Shown in pieces: positions 11,836 through 34,879 of a stretch of 64,000 nt of DNA; positions within the stretch are counted from its first letter, which is position 1, and each line of letters begins with the position of its first letter. The notes beneath the pieces are model-generated. The model had not been told where the DNA came from. It saw only the letters and a program-made list of their open reading frames with translations, and did not search any database. Both the position numbers and the translations under genes were made by a program. The stretch is from positions 21,950-85,949 of the forward strand of contig CAWZYM010000236.1 in NCBI GenBank assembly GCA_963966185.1, given 5' to 3'. This stretch comes from Rhabditoides inermis. Lineage: Eukaryota; Nematoda; Chromadorea; Rhabditida; Rhabditidae.

Positions 11836-13037
11836 TTGAACACTCTTCCACCGGTGATGGGATAGTCTACCATGACGTTGAATATCCAGTGAGCTAGTTC
11901 GACAGTGAGCTGCAATGGAGATGTAGGAGATGGGGACGAGAGTGGTGCATGCGTGCCTGCTGTAGACTCCAGCTGCCTCTGAATGCCACTGCGATCATCT
12001 TCCTGTCGTGGTCGATCGCAACGATTCCCGAACACGTCTCCTGGAAAGAGGGTACAAGGTGAAAACTTGTCACTTGAGGGATCTCCACAATGCCAAATAA
12101 CCACTACTACATCGAAGGTAATCATATATCAACATTGCACATATGAGGTAATCGAATGAATGAATTGCTTCGACTCTCACCAGTTTGCTGTTGCAGTTGG
12201 CTGTATACTGTTTGACGAGAGCCATCTTTCCGCCCTTCACGCGATCCACACACAACTGGATCTGCAGTCGAGAATCTCTCTCTCTCCCTCCCTCCCTCCC
12301 TCCCTCCCTCTCTCTCTTTCTCTCCCCCTCTCTCTCCCTCCCTCTCCTTCTCTCTCTCTCCCTCTCTCCATTTCTCTACTTACTTTCGCCTCATCGTCTC
12401 CATAGCTGGCAGCTAGTAGCGGCATAGCAGTGTATCTGAAATGTGCTAGTTTCACAAATCGAGAAATCGAAATATCGCAATTAGCAGTGAATGATTTCGA
12501 TCTACCGACTTCGGCACATGCTTCCACTGTCTCATAACGCTGATGGATGTGACGTGTTGTGGCTTTAGATTAAAACTAACTACAACAACGCAAATTACCT
12601 GGCCAGATTCTCATCGTAGACCGGCATGCTGTCCGCGGGAACGGGACAGTCCACCTGAATCGATCTGGCAATCGATAAATCGATAGTGTGTACTCACGAA
12701 CACTCTCGCCGTATCCTTGCAGAAGTTCCACGCGCCGCCCACGCAACTATTGGTCGAGAAACACCATCTGGGATGACGTAGATACACTCAATTCCAAGTT
12801 GACTATCTCACCTGCAACTCGTGACACGTCCACTGCTCAGACCGACGCACGATGTGCAGTTGGTGGCCTGAATAGAAAGATGGACAGATGTTCAGAGCTC
12901 AGAGTTTACTATTTATCCTGGATCGTTCTAGCTCTACGTGCGATCGCAGATGAGGAGAGACTCACTTTCTCGCACTTGCCCGAATAGCACTCGGCCGCAG
13001 CGAGGCATAGCAAGAGGAGAAGCACAGGACGCGGCAT
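10790..13037 (-). CDS. Secreted lipase, class 3 family
   Basis: A predicted extracellular triacylglycerol lipase with an alpha/beta hydrolase fold. The first exon encodes a signal peptide (MPRPVLLLLLCLAAAECYS). A cysteine-rich segment follows (TNCTSCVGLSSGRVTSC, WCFSTNSCVGGAWNFC), like the PSI-type region in front of nematode class 3 lipases. The catalytic domain has VAFRGSWS, the nucleophile elbow TGYSLGGCMGTLVAA (GxSxG), TLITIGEPKIGNKDFA and FRVTKTMDSIS. It also has GHTVYFEK near the end, giving a plausible Ser-Asp-His triad. About 13 exons join in frame; the last ones are the least certain. I place the stop at 10790-10792. One intron holds a CT tract of about 170 bp. PYROXD2 is divergent at 13672. 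Confidence 0.85.
11664..11832. repeat. CT/GA microsatellite in lipase intron
   Basis: A nearly pure CT run broken at intervals by CCCTT. In the lipase transcript it reads as GA. It lies within one intron and does not interrupt an exon. Confidence 0.95.
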
Positions 13038-13229
13038 CTGATGTGGACAGGGAGTGTGTGAGTCAGTCTAATCGATTCGGATGGAGTGGCCCCGACCTGT
13101 TCCGACGAGACCAGATCGATCCACTGACGCATTCGCGCCTCTGTTTTTTTGATGGCACGTGATTCGAGAGTGGAGAGAGAGAGAGGGGAAGAGGGAGAAG
13201 AGAGGGAGGAGGAGAGGGAGAAGAGAGAG

Positions 13230-13261
<32 letters not shown>

Positions 13262-13671
13262 GGGAGAGGAAGAAGAGAAAGAGGGGGAACAACTGTCTGA
13301 TCGGGCACTGATTTATGGTGGTAGCACCATAGTCTCCACTCGCATTGTGTATGTGTGTATGTGTGTTTGCTACATCCACTTCCACGCTAACATACTTTAC
13401 TGCCCGCACCGGAGAGAAAGGCGGAGCATTTTCTCGATGTCTTCCGGGAACGTTGGAGAGTTGAGACAATCGCAAGAATAGTTGCATCATTCAATATACC
13501 CTCTTTTTTCAGCAACACTTCTACTAGCCTTTCAAAAACCACCGATCTTTGTTTTGTGCAGTTTGACACGTTATCTTTAGTAAAACCTAGGACACTTTAT
13601 TAGATAAGCTGGGCGATAAGATTCGGTGGTGCGGGTGTTGGGGTGGCAGAGAGAGAGAGGGAGAGACAAGG

Positions 13672-16471
13672 ATGCGCGTGTCGCGAGGACTGCTGCGGCC
13701 TGCCAAGCACTACGATGCCATCGTCGTCGGCGGAGGACACAACGGACTCACCGCGGTACGCCTCCCTCTTCCCTCCCTCTCTCTCCCTCTCTCTCTCCCT
13801 CTCACTCCTCCCTTCAGGCTGCCTACCTGGCCAAGGCGGGCAAGAAGGTGTGTGTGCTCGAGAGGAGACACATCGTCGGTGGCGCGGCTGTCACCGAGGA
13901 AATCGTTCCGGGTGCGTCTGCGTTGTTTCAAGTGCACTCCTCCCTTCCCTTGCAGGCTTCAAGTTCTCCCGCGCCTCCTACCTGCTGAGTCTGCTGCGGC
14001 CGGTGGTCATCGAAGACCTCAAGCTGAAAGTGAGATCGTCTCCCTTGTCCCATTCCTCCCCTCGTTGCAGTCGTTTGGTCTCCGCTACCATCTCCGCAAT
14101 CCCTCGTCGTTCACTCCGATGCGAGACGGGGCGAGTCTCCAACTGGGAATGGACATGACAGAGAACCAGAGGGAGATCGCACAGTTCTCACGCAAAGACG
14201 CCGAGGTACGAGAGATCATTTGAAGGGGACCTCCTTGCTTCTGACGTTTGACTTCAGCAGTGTGTTGCAGGCGTACCCTCGCTACGAGCACCACATCTCT
14301 CGCATCGTCTCCTCCCTCGAGCCACTCATGGACCAGGTGGGGACAACTGAAGCGAGAATGGAATGAGACGAGTGTTGTCAGGTGCCATTCGAGCCACACA
14401 CTGGCAGTCCGGTGGAGAAGCTGAGGAAACTGTGGAACGTGTACAAGCACGTCAAGGCCATCGGCATGGACGGAGCGGCAGACTTCTACGAGCTCATGAC
14501 TGCGCCCATTTCCAAGGTATCGGGGAGACAGAGGGGGTGTGGGAGACGGACCCGGTTGAATAAGAGGACTGATCTTAGGTCTGTCTCCTGGTTATTGTAT
14601 AAATTGATTCTACTGAAACAAACTTTTAGGTGATGGACAAGTGGTTCGAGAGCGATGTCCTCAAGGCGACTCTCGGCACCGACGGAGTCATCGGATTCGC
14701 CGCCAGCCCCTATGACGCTGGAACTGGGTAGGCAGCTCTCTCTCTCTCTCCCTCTTTCTCTCTCTCTCTCTCCCTCTCTATCTCTCTCTATCACACCAAC
14801 ACACAGGTATGTTCTCCTCCACCACGTCTTGGGTGGTCTGGATGGAGTTGGCGGAGCGTGGGGATACGTATACGGTGAGTGGCGCAGTCAGACTCGATTC
14901 AAAACCACATTCGACTGTTGCTTCGATTGCAGGTGGTATGGGCGCGGTGTCTGATGCGATGGCAAAGGCCGCGCGGGCAGCCGGAGCAGAGATATACACA
15001 GACAACGTACACACACAACATTCATTCTTATCAAAACATCAAGTTGTATTCAGTCAGTGTCGGAGATTCTGGTCGACAATGGAGCGGCGAAGGGCGTGCG
15101 ACTTGCTGATGGAAGCGAGGTAGCAGAGGAGAGAGAGAGAGAAAGGGAGACTGCAAAACTCACATTCAGATCCACGCCGACACTGTGCTATCCAACGCCA
15201 CGCCGGAGATCACATTCAGAAGGCTTATCGACAAGGTAGGCATGGATGCTTTAAACATGCCAGTAGTCACGTCTCCTTGCAGTCGCATCTCCCTCCCTCA
15301 TTCCTCACTGCTATCGACGGAATAGACTACACCTCGCCAGTCACAAAGATCAATGGTATCACTCCAGATACTAAAGAAGAACTCCGGGGAAAATAGGAAT
15401 GCCGGTCAATAGGGGCAAAATGATACTTCGGAACACGATTCTGGCAATAAAAATTCTGAGAGGCTTCAAAAAGTTACGTTTTTGAATTATTAGTTACTAC
15501 AGATCCTTTGTCCAAATAGCCTAATTGGGCGAGGGCGGAGCCTCACTTCCCGCCGCTGCCTCGCGGATTCCCGCCAAAATCTGGTTCCGGGCGCGCTAAT
15601 GTTTTGGACGGGTGACTCTTTCCCCGGAGTTCTTCTTTAATGAATATACTTTATACATATACATTTAAAATGGATGTTTCAGTGGCGGTGAAGGAGCTGC
15701 CGAATTTCACGGCTCGTCCGACCCAGGGTGAGTGTGGGCGAATGGGTGGAGGGAGAGACACGGAGAAGAGGGTGTTGCAGGCTCGTCTCCCATGCCCCAC
15801 CACCAGACAACCATCCACATGAACTGTGAGAGTATGCGAGTGGTGGACGGAGCAGTGCAGGACTACAGACAGGGCCGATGGAGCCGGCGGTCAGTCCCTC
15901 CCCCTCCCCCCTTCACTCTCACTCTGCCGTTGCAGTCCAGTGATCGAGATGACCATTCCCTCGTCCGTCGACCGTTCCATCTGTCCGGCGGATCCGAATG
16001 CGCACGTGGTTCTTCTCTTCACCCAGTACACTCCCTACTCACTCGCTGACGGGCAGTGGACAGCGGAGAAGAAGGAAGAGTACAAAAGACACGGTGGGTG
16101 CCCTTACCCTTTCCCCCTCACTCCGTGGTCGCAGTGTTCTCGGAGATTGATGCGTACGCGCCCAACTTCTCTTCTTCTGTGATCGGCTGTGAGGTGCTGC
16201 CTCCGCCGGCTATCGAGGAGACATTCGGCCTGACAGGAGGAGTGAGTGTCCCCGCTTCACAGGCACAAGCACTCTTCATCCATTCCAGAACATCTTCCAC
16301 GGCTCCATGTCGCTGTCGCAGCTGTACTTCACCCGTCCGGCGATAGGCCACGCCTCCTTCGCCACGCCCCTCCGCGGTCTGTTCCTGTGTGGGAGCGGGG
16401 CGCATCCGGGAGGCGGGGTCACGGGGGCGCCCGGCAGACTGGGGGCACTCACCGCACTAAAACACATGTAG
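13672..16471 (+). CDS. PYROXD2: Pyridine nucleotide-disulfide oxidoreductase domain protein 2 (phytoene desaturase-like)
   Basis: A FAD-dependent oxidoreductase of the carotenoid-desaturase-like group, known in animals as a mitochondrial protein. The N-terminal dinucleotide-binding fold shows [23 protein letters not shown] (GxGxxG) and a second block [18 protein letters not shown]. Further blocks are [79 protein letters not shown] and ALKHM before the TAG at 16469-16471. The C-terminal FAD-contact motif is [20 protein letters not shown]. About 18 short exons join in frame, for roughly 560 residues, as usual for the family. One intron holds a MITE (15372-15640). Confidence 0.93.
15372..15640. 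mobile_element. 269-bp MITE in a PYROXD2 intron
   Basis: Terminal inverted repeats TAAAGAAGAACTCCGGGGAA (from 15372) and TTCCCCGGAGTTCTTCTTTA (to 15640) match over about 21 bp. The outermost TA could be the target site of a Tc1/mariner-type element. There is no ORF inside, and the intron around it remains a normal GT-AG intron. Confidence 0.88.
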
Positions 16472-16627
16472 ATAATGTACTCGTCTATGCATATACACAC
16501 AATAAACATTTCATTCTTTGCTTCATTTGTCTGCGTTCTGTCATTCGACCTTCTCTTTTCTTCTGTGACAGGTTCAGTGCGGGTGGTGCGATCGCGCGGT
16601 GCGGTCTCCTCTTCCCTCTCTCCCATA

Positions 16628-17096
16628 ATGATCCCTCTTCTCCCTCCCCTCCTCCATCTTCTCCTCTTTCTCGTCATCGCCGTGCAGTGCGGGAAAAAGG
16701 TCACACTTGCGTATTCTCTTCTCTTTTCTCTCTCATCGATCATCCTTCAGAGAGATAAGATTGCGGAGCCGCAGCCCCGGAAGCTGCTGCCGGCATCCGC
16801 GGAAGATAGGGCGAGAGTCGAGGCCATCAACAAAGGTACTTGCACAACTTGAATGGTTACGGTATTCTACCGTACTCCAGGCGAGACTCGGCCGGAAGCG
16901 GACGGGGAGACGCTGAAGAACGCTAACGGAGATGTGAACACCGACTGGGGAGACATGCAGAAGTTCGAAGAGGTAGTGTGTACTGTGGATTGTACTGTGG
17001 ATGTCATGTTGTGTGACGGCGTTTGTATTGCAGCCGCATATGTGTTCCGCGAAGGGCAACGACGATTTCACCGAAGATCAAAAGGGCAAGAAGTAG
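16628..17096 (+). CDS. Small secreted or membrane-anchored protein, unrecognised
   Basis: Four exons join in frame into about 103 residues. It begins with a strong hydrophobic signal sequence (MIPLLPPLLHLLLFLVIAVQC), followed by a charged, low-complexity hydrophilic region ending in DDFTEDQKGKK and TAG at 17094-17096. There are only two cysteines. ATAATAAA at about 17154 is a likely polyA signal. No family is recognised. It follows PYROXD2 on the same strand by about 160 bp, so joint transcription is possible but unproven. Confidence 0.65.
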
Positions 17097-17706
17097 ATGG
17101 AAGAAAGCGATAGAAATGGACACATATGACAGACATATCATGATTACAATGATTATAATAAAAAGTTAACTCTTGGTGTGCATTTTTTTTGTAATGTTTC
17201 TCGATGAAAACTCACCTTCGTCTCATATCTACTATTACAACATCTATTTTCACTAACAATTAAGCACGTTTATTTGAAATTTTAGTCCTTGTTTCATGAA
17301 AATAAGTGTTTGTCGTTTTCAAACACGTTTTTCTAAATAATTATTATTATTGACTTTCTTTTCGCCCTCGTAACTTTACAATAATCATCTCGATACAACA
17401 AGCGTTATTACTGTACAATAAATTTATTCAATCTGAAACTCGCATGCAAATGCACAATGAAAACTGGTAAAACGCAACGGGTGTGTGACAATAAATGCAA
17501 TGATAAAAGGGGGTTGAGTGAGAAAAGTCTGGGGGTATGGACTGACATGTGACAGGGGGCGAGGGGAGATTGGGCAACGATGAATCAATTGTGATACGCG
17601 GTGTCTAAGCACTAGGTCTACAAGTATACTCTTTCTCACTCCTGTACTCGCCCTAGAAGGGCACGCTCTGCGCTCTCCGCACGCAGCACACTCTCTCGTC
17701 GCCACT
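17097..17706. other. intergenic stretch between convergent genes
   Basis: AT-rich sequence with no gene. It contains the 3' UTR of the small secreted gene on the left. On the right it should contain that of the cotransporter gene on the minus strand, which has possible polyA signals near 17418 (reverse complement of TTTATT). Confidence 0.5.
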
Positions 17707-29284
<11,578 letters not shown>

Positions 29285-30009
29285 GCACCGGGGAGCTGGG
29301 CTTGCGACTGCCGAGTGCGGGGGGCGGGGCCTCCCTACGCATGCTTCTGCCAGCTGCTGCCTGCCTGCCTGTCCCCCATACCCAACCCATTACACGACCA
29401 TACCACACTACCTATACGCACTACCCCTTATACAGGTCATCTATCATGCTAATTAAATCCCCTGATGACTTTATCGATTGGAAGAGAGTGCAACCTTTTT
29501 CGCGCCTCATTTCGAGTGGAAATGTGCGTGGGAGCGGCTGTTGCAGTGGCGGTGAGGATTGAAGGGGATTCACGAAAGGGGAGGAATTAACTAAACTCTC
29601 TCTTCTTGTCTCTCTCTCATCTCTCTCTCTATCTATGTCTACTCCTTTCTCTCTACTTCTCTTTTTCTCTCATGGGGACCTAAAACCGTCTTTTGAGAAA
29701 CTCGAAAACATGTAGCCCCGTAAGGGATTGCGATCAATAGATAAATACACATATCAGCATCAGATCGTTAAGAATGTGGCGCTATATATTTCCAAAATCC
29801 GTGTCGTGAAATCTAACGTGTGAGAGGGAGTGAGAATTCTAAAGCGTGTGCCCAACGATTTGAGATACGGTGTAGGGAATAGATAGAGGTGCCAGCTTCC
29901 ATTGCGCACAGTCAACTGGCAGTTGCAGACAGCTCTCTTGTGCTGCCTCCCCCTCTGCCATGCCCGATTGTGCTTCCGGCAAGAGGACGTGCGAGTGTCG
30001 ACCGAGGGA
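29285..30009. other. intergenic region upstream of the cotransporter gene
   Basis: No conserved reading frame was seen in most of this stretch. The first part, with GC-rich sequence around 29290-29400, should contain the promoter of the minus-strand cotransporter gene. The right edge may contain 5' exon sequence of the plus-strand gene that follows. Confidence 0.45.
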
Positions 30010-31103
30010 ATGCTGATCGACGAGTTCGGAGAGTACAACAACCCCCACTTCCCTCCCCCACCCAGCAACCACACCATACCTGGGGTACGCATGGAAAGGC
30101 GGAGGGTGCTGATCATCGATTCAGAGCGCCCACTGTTGTGTGTACGTGCGTGTGGGCGGGCTGTCTCAGCCGGTCGCCTCCCTCCACTCCCTCAAATTCG
30201 GCACCGCCTCCCCTCGCATATGCCAGTTCAGCAACGGCACTGACGCGCCACTCTTCAACTCGAGCAACGTGGAGGTGAGTGGCCGCAGACTGCTGTGTTC
30301 GATGGTGTGGCAGGCGTCCCGCCGAGACTTCTCGCACCCCGCCAAGGAGAGCATCAAGCTGCGCGAGATAGTGCTCAAGTGCGAGGTCGAGCTGTGCAAC
30401 ACGTACCAGTGGGCGGAGGTACGGGCGCTCATCTCACCGGGCTGAAGCCGTGTGTTGCTAGTCGATCCTCCGCCACCACTACTCCCTTGCTCTCGAAGAA
30501 ATGCAGATCACATGGGACACGATTCATCCCGACGACATGGGAACCATCGCAGCCGTCTGTCAAGCCAGTCACCAATCAACTAATCGATAGTTCAGACAGC
30601 CAAGCCAGCGGAGCAGTTCGGGGAGTTCGCCCAGAACAAGTACCTGGGAGAAGAGGGATATCTGGCGAAATACGTCAAAGAGAAGACCGCGCTGCTGGGA
30701 CTGGACAAAACTAAAGGTACGCTCTCTGTTTCCTTCTGACTGTGACATGTGACTGCAGTGATGTGTCCGCGTGGGAAAGCGGCCCTCGGAGGCTTGCCCC
30801 CTGGGAGGGAGCAGTGCACGGGGGTGGGTGGATGAGGGAGGGCGGGAAGGGAAGGGAAGGTGTTGAGGGGTGCGCGGTGAGTATGGGCCGCGCCAGTCTG
30901 CACTACGGCTGCTGGCACGGCGCCTCCGAGACGTGCCTCCATCTCATACCATGCACCAACACCTTCCTACACAGAGGAGTCATGATGGAAAGTGTGCAGC
31001 ACTACCACTTGTTTACCTTATTTGTTTCCAGATCCCGGATTCGATCGTTGCTGTGAATACGTGTTGTTGTGTGGGCAGTGAGTGCATCGCGCGACTCCTA
31101 TGA
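30010..31103 (+). CDS. Uncertain gene with activin-receptor-like cysteine patterns
   Basis: Several plus-strand exons can be joined in frame, but the model is weak. One exon gives ASPRICQFSNGTDAPLFNSS then SGRRLLCSMVWQASRRD, like the first half of type II activin/BMP receptor ectodomains (C..F..., CFATW). The last two exons give LHYGCWHGASETCLHLIPC and VNTCCCVGSECI, like GCW...C...C and the final CCC....C of that fold. Between them lie exons with SILRHHYSLALEEMQITWDT and EEGYLAKYVKEKTALLGLDK, which I do not recognise. No transmembrane segment or kinase domain follows before the TGA at 31101-31103 or in the next kilobase. A GTGAGT at about 31078 could be a donor to an unseen exon. The frame is open upstream to about 29902 without an ATG. 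It could be a truncated receptor, a secreted decoy or a misread pseudogene. Confidence 0.4.
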
Positions 31104-32307
31104 TCTACCCCGCCCCCTCCTCTGATCTACCCTCTAATCATATGATCTACCCTCGCCCCCTCCCCATACGCACAGAGAGATGTGTAGTCAAGCACGCTTT
31201 GATCTCCGGTTCCGCTAATAAAACGTAATCATATCGGTTCTCGTTTTCTACCGTCATCCATTATGTTCTATTTCGAGTGTTCTCACATTCAGACGCGTTA
31301 TCTCGCTCGTTTTCGCGGATTTTGATCTGAGCCTAAAATAGATACAAATCATATTTGATGTTTTGACCCTTTGACGTTTCTTGGTAGATAACGTGTTGAA
31401 ATGTCGAAAAATAGCAAGTGGAAGGAGTGATACTGTAGGATGTAAGGACATGCGAGGGGATAGAAAGAGAGAAAGAGAGAGGGAGAGAGAGGGAGAGAGG
31501 GAGATAGAGAAAGAAAAGAGGGAAAGATATGGGGGGGGGGCGAGTGGGATCAGAGAGAGGGGTGAAGAGGGGAGGGTGAGAGGAAGAATGAGAAAGAACC
31601 GCATCTCACCTGGCTGGATCGCATTTCAAAGCAATCCGCACTTTGTATCTGTTTGTACACTCTCGTAGACGACGACGCATAGACATGGACTTTTCTCTCC
31701 GATGGTTTGCCATTTGATTACTCTTCAATACACAAGAGAAGTCTTCGAGCGTCGCCACACATCATCGCACTCTACGAACAATATAGCTGTTACTTTTATG
31801 TTTATATCACGACTACGTCGACGTCCTGCAGGCGGAGTCAGGGAGGATAGAAGAAGAGAGAGTGGAAGAGGTGGGAGAGCGGGTAAATAGACGGTCAAAG
31901 TGGTTTATGGCCAAGGCACTTACTCACACCCCTGCCTCTCTTGTAAACAGTGACGCAGAGTTGAAAATTACGGTTGTACCGCTTCAGCTAAGGAATGCGG
32001 AGCCAACCGCCTGCCTTTCCAAAGCACCCTTTTCATTCCCTCCTCGCACTGTCACTGTTTCTTCCGGACATCCACAATTTCGCCTTGAAGTGACGAGAAG
32101 ATCTCAGCTTTACTCTCTGCTTCGCCAACAGAATGATCATGTCATCATGTAGCACAGGCTGCTCCTTCCATCGCTTCTTCTCGTCTTTCACTTTTCACAC
32201 TTGGCCGTGTTGGATTTTGAACTGTGCAGTCTGCAGTAGTCAACGAGACAGCACTCGTCTCTTCTTGTTTAATCTCGCTTTCCTACTATATCACTCGCAA
32301 GTCATAA
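31104..32307. other. gene-poor stretch
   Basis: Only short unconserved frames occur here. A GA-rich block lies at about 31455-31575, and the short stretch CTCTGATCTACCCT and variants repeats two or three times at 31098-31155. No kinase-like exon that would extend the preceding gene was found. Confidence 0.5.
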
Positions 32308-33055
32308 TCAGTGATCAGCAGGCGGGAATCGAGGCGGAGCTTCTGGTACAAGAAGGAGACACCGTGCGTTCCGGATCCATTCAAGAACCTCAGCCAAAAG
32401 ACGAGCCATGCTTGAAATGAGAAAGGCTGTTGCAGAGAGAACGGCGCCAGCTCGGCTCTTCTTCACCAGCATGTAGGTCGATATGGTGCGATGCAGTTCT
32501 TCCTCCAAGGCCGACGCAACAATGCACATGGGTCTGACTTGCCGGCTGATCTCGCAATCTTGACTAGCTCGTCGAAGAACTTGTACTTCTCCATTTCCTC
32601 GTGATGACGCATCATTTCTATCATTTCTCTGCCAGCGCGCGGTCGCGTGCCTTCCCCTGTTATTTCCCCGACCCCTGAACAATGCTGTGCGGCGGAGGAC
32701 ACTAACTGGATTGGTACTCGATTTTGGTACTCTCTACATCTACGGCATTGAGACTGGAGAGGAATCCTCGAAGACGATGACACTCTCGGAGACGTCTCTT
32801 CGCGATCGATCGTTGAAGCCCGGATCTTCCGCCGCTGAGATCGAAACTTCCTCAGAAGCCGCAAGCAGGGGATGACAAGCATCACCAACAACGCGTACGC
32901 ATCCACGGGACCACCGAAACCCGTGTTGTTGGAACTCGCAGTAGGCATTGTATTACTGTATTTTACCGTATCCCACCGTAATTTACGTAATCGATAATGT
33001 GTGCTACTTGATTCGAGATAAATATTCTGATTCTGATTCTGATTCTGACGCATCA
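32308..33055 (-). repeat. interspersed repeat family A, copy 2, with coding potential
   Basis: Reverse-strand match to 10200-10640. On the minus strand, from 32948, the frame opens MPTASSNNTGFGGPVDAYAL and runs through a hydrophobic stretch and a basic region to EMIEMMRHHEEMEKYKFFDEL. A second frame continues with MCIVASALEEELHRTISTY and SSMARLLAEVLEWIRNA to a stop at 32308. The two parts could be joined by a very short intron or separated by a frameshift. The outer end is a run of GATTCT units. It could be a mobile-element gene or a dispersed host gene family. Confidence 0.7.
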
Positions 33056-33220
33056 AACCCACATCCAACATTTTAGGTATTTTATGCTTATCGCGATATG
33101 ATGAGATTATATGGTAGTGTAAGTGAATGAGGCGACTGTACATATGGGGTTATATGAGAGGGGTGAGAGGACCCGTGTGTAACTCACTCTCAACACACAT
33201 TTGTACTTGGGCGCTGGGGG

Positions 33221-33701
33221 TTAGAGGAGAGCGAGGAGGAGGAGGAGGAGGAGGAAGGACACTGTCTCAACAGACGCCGGGTTGCGGGCCTTCACGCGGT
33301 TCTTTGCCATATCCTCCTGCTCCTGCATCTTGCGCTGCGAGAACGGAGCAGGCAGCTCGAACGAAGCCCCGCCCAGCCGAGCCACGTTCACCTACAACTC
33401 TCTCTCTCCCTCCCTCCCCCTCTCTCCCTCCCTCCCTCTCTCTCTCTCTATCTCTCTCTCTCTCTCTCTCTCTCGCTGTACCTGCGTGGGCGATACCATA
33501 GGGTAGTAGTGGCTGCCTCGGTTCATGTCGTGCGCGTTCACCTCTGAACAGCGTCTTCCTTCCCCTCCCCCTCCTCTTTCACTCACCATCTGGTTGGCTG
33601 CTGCCAGTCGCTCCGAGAATGTACAGCTTCTGGTCGAGATGCCAGATACGGCCCTCGTTGTTGTCGATCTCAACATACACCCCTCCCTCACTCCCTCACT
33701 C

Positions 33702-33754
<53 letters not shown>

Positions 33755-33911
33755 TCCCTTCTCTCTCACACACACACACCTGTGGGACGATCTGCTGTGT
33801 GAAGTGGCACATGAGGCGGCCGTCAGTGATGTCCGATGCGACGTCTGTGATCAGAGTGCGTTGCTCGTCCTGCCAACACAGCTCTTCCCCCCTCTCTCTC
33901 TCTCCCTCTCC

Positions 33912-33956
<45 letters not shown>

Positions 33957-34404
33957 TTCGCTCAGGTAAATGCGGTCGTTGGTCTTGCCCTTGTTGTATG
34001 ACAGGAACACCTGCAATGCGGCTGTTGTTGCCTCCCCCATCCGTCCTTCCCCACCTCCGTTCCTTCTCCGGCGAACTGTCCCACGTCGCTCATCACACAC
34101 TCGGACACAGCGTCGTCCCCCTCAAAACCCAAACGGACATTCCCCACGCTGTCAAGAAACACTGCATTGTATTCTGTTCTACGTTGTCGCTACACGTAAA
34201 CTGTTTGCCACAGCATATGCAACGTGCTAGCGCACATATCGTGCTATTGTAGAGTTGGATAGGGTTTTATAGTTCTGTGATGTTGTGGGCTCGCTGCCAA
34301 CACCGGCAAACGTATCGTGTGTTCTTTCCCTGGCATGAAAGAGACAATGAGATATGACTGACATGTCTCTCTCCCATCTCAACATCGCTATTCCATCATC
34401 CATA

Positions 34405-34450
<46 letters not shown>

Positions 34451-34823
34451 GTTATCGAAGATTCGATTAGTGTTGTGTGCGCACGTGCGTGTGCGTATGT
34501 GGAGTGCCCCTTGGACCCCCTCTGTCTGTCTACTGCTAACGGTTCGTTTCAAGGACAATACAAAAGGGACATACGACATTCTGTGTTACAGCCCACAAGT
34601 CAGCTCACATTCGAATCAACCCGCAATGTCATTGTCAGTAGACTAACGGGCCAATCATCTGATCAGCCATAAAAGGACACATGTTTGATAGTATTGCTTG
34701 CGTGCAGGTCAGCCGACTCGAAAGGGGGAGCGAAAAAGACAACGCCAATAGAACATCGCTCGCCTTTCTTCCGATTCACATCAATTCCGACCGCAAAGGG
34801 AAATCAAAATGTCGGTGAACGCT

Positions 34824-34879
<56 letters not shown>

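Noticed and set aside
12237..12527. CT-rich frames near the lipase exons as separate genes
   Set aside because: They are frames through intronic microsatellite overlapping true lipase exons on the minus strand.
29760..30432. Minus-strand frames opposite the activin-receptor-like gene
   Set aside because: They have no conserved blocks and no plausible exon joins; the plus-strand frames fit a known cysteine pattern better.
31862..32152. 96-residue plus-strand frame
   Set aside because: Searched as a possible kinase or membrane exon for the preceding gene; it has neither motif and no clear splice partners.
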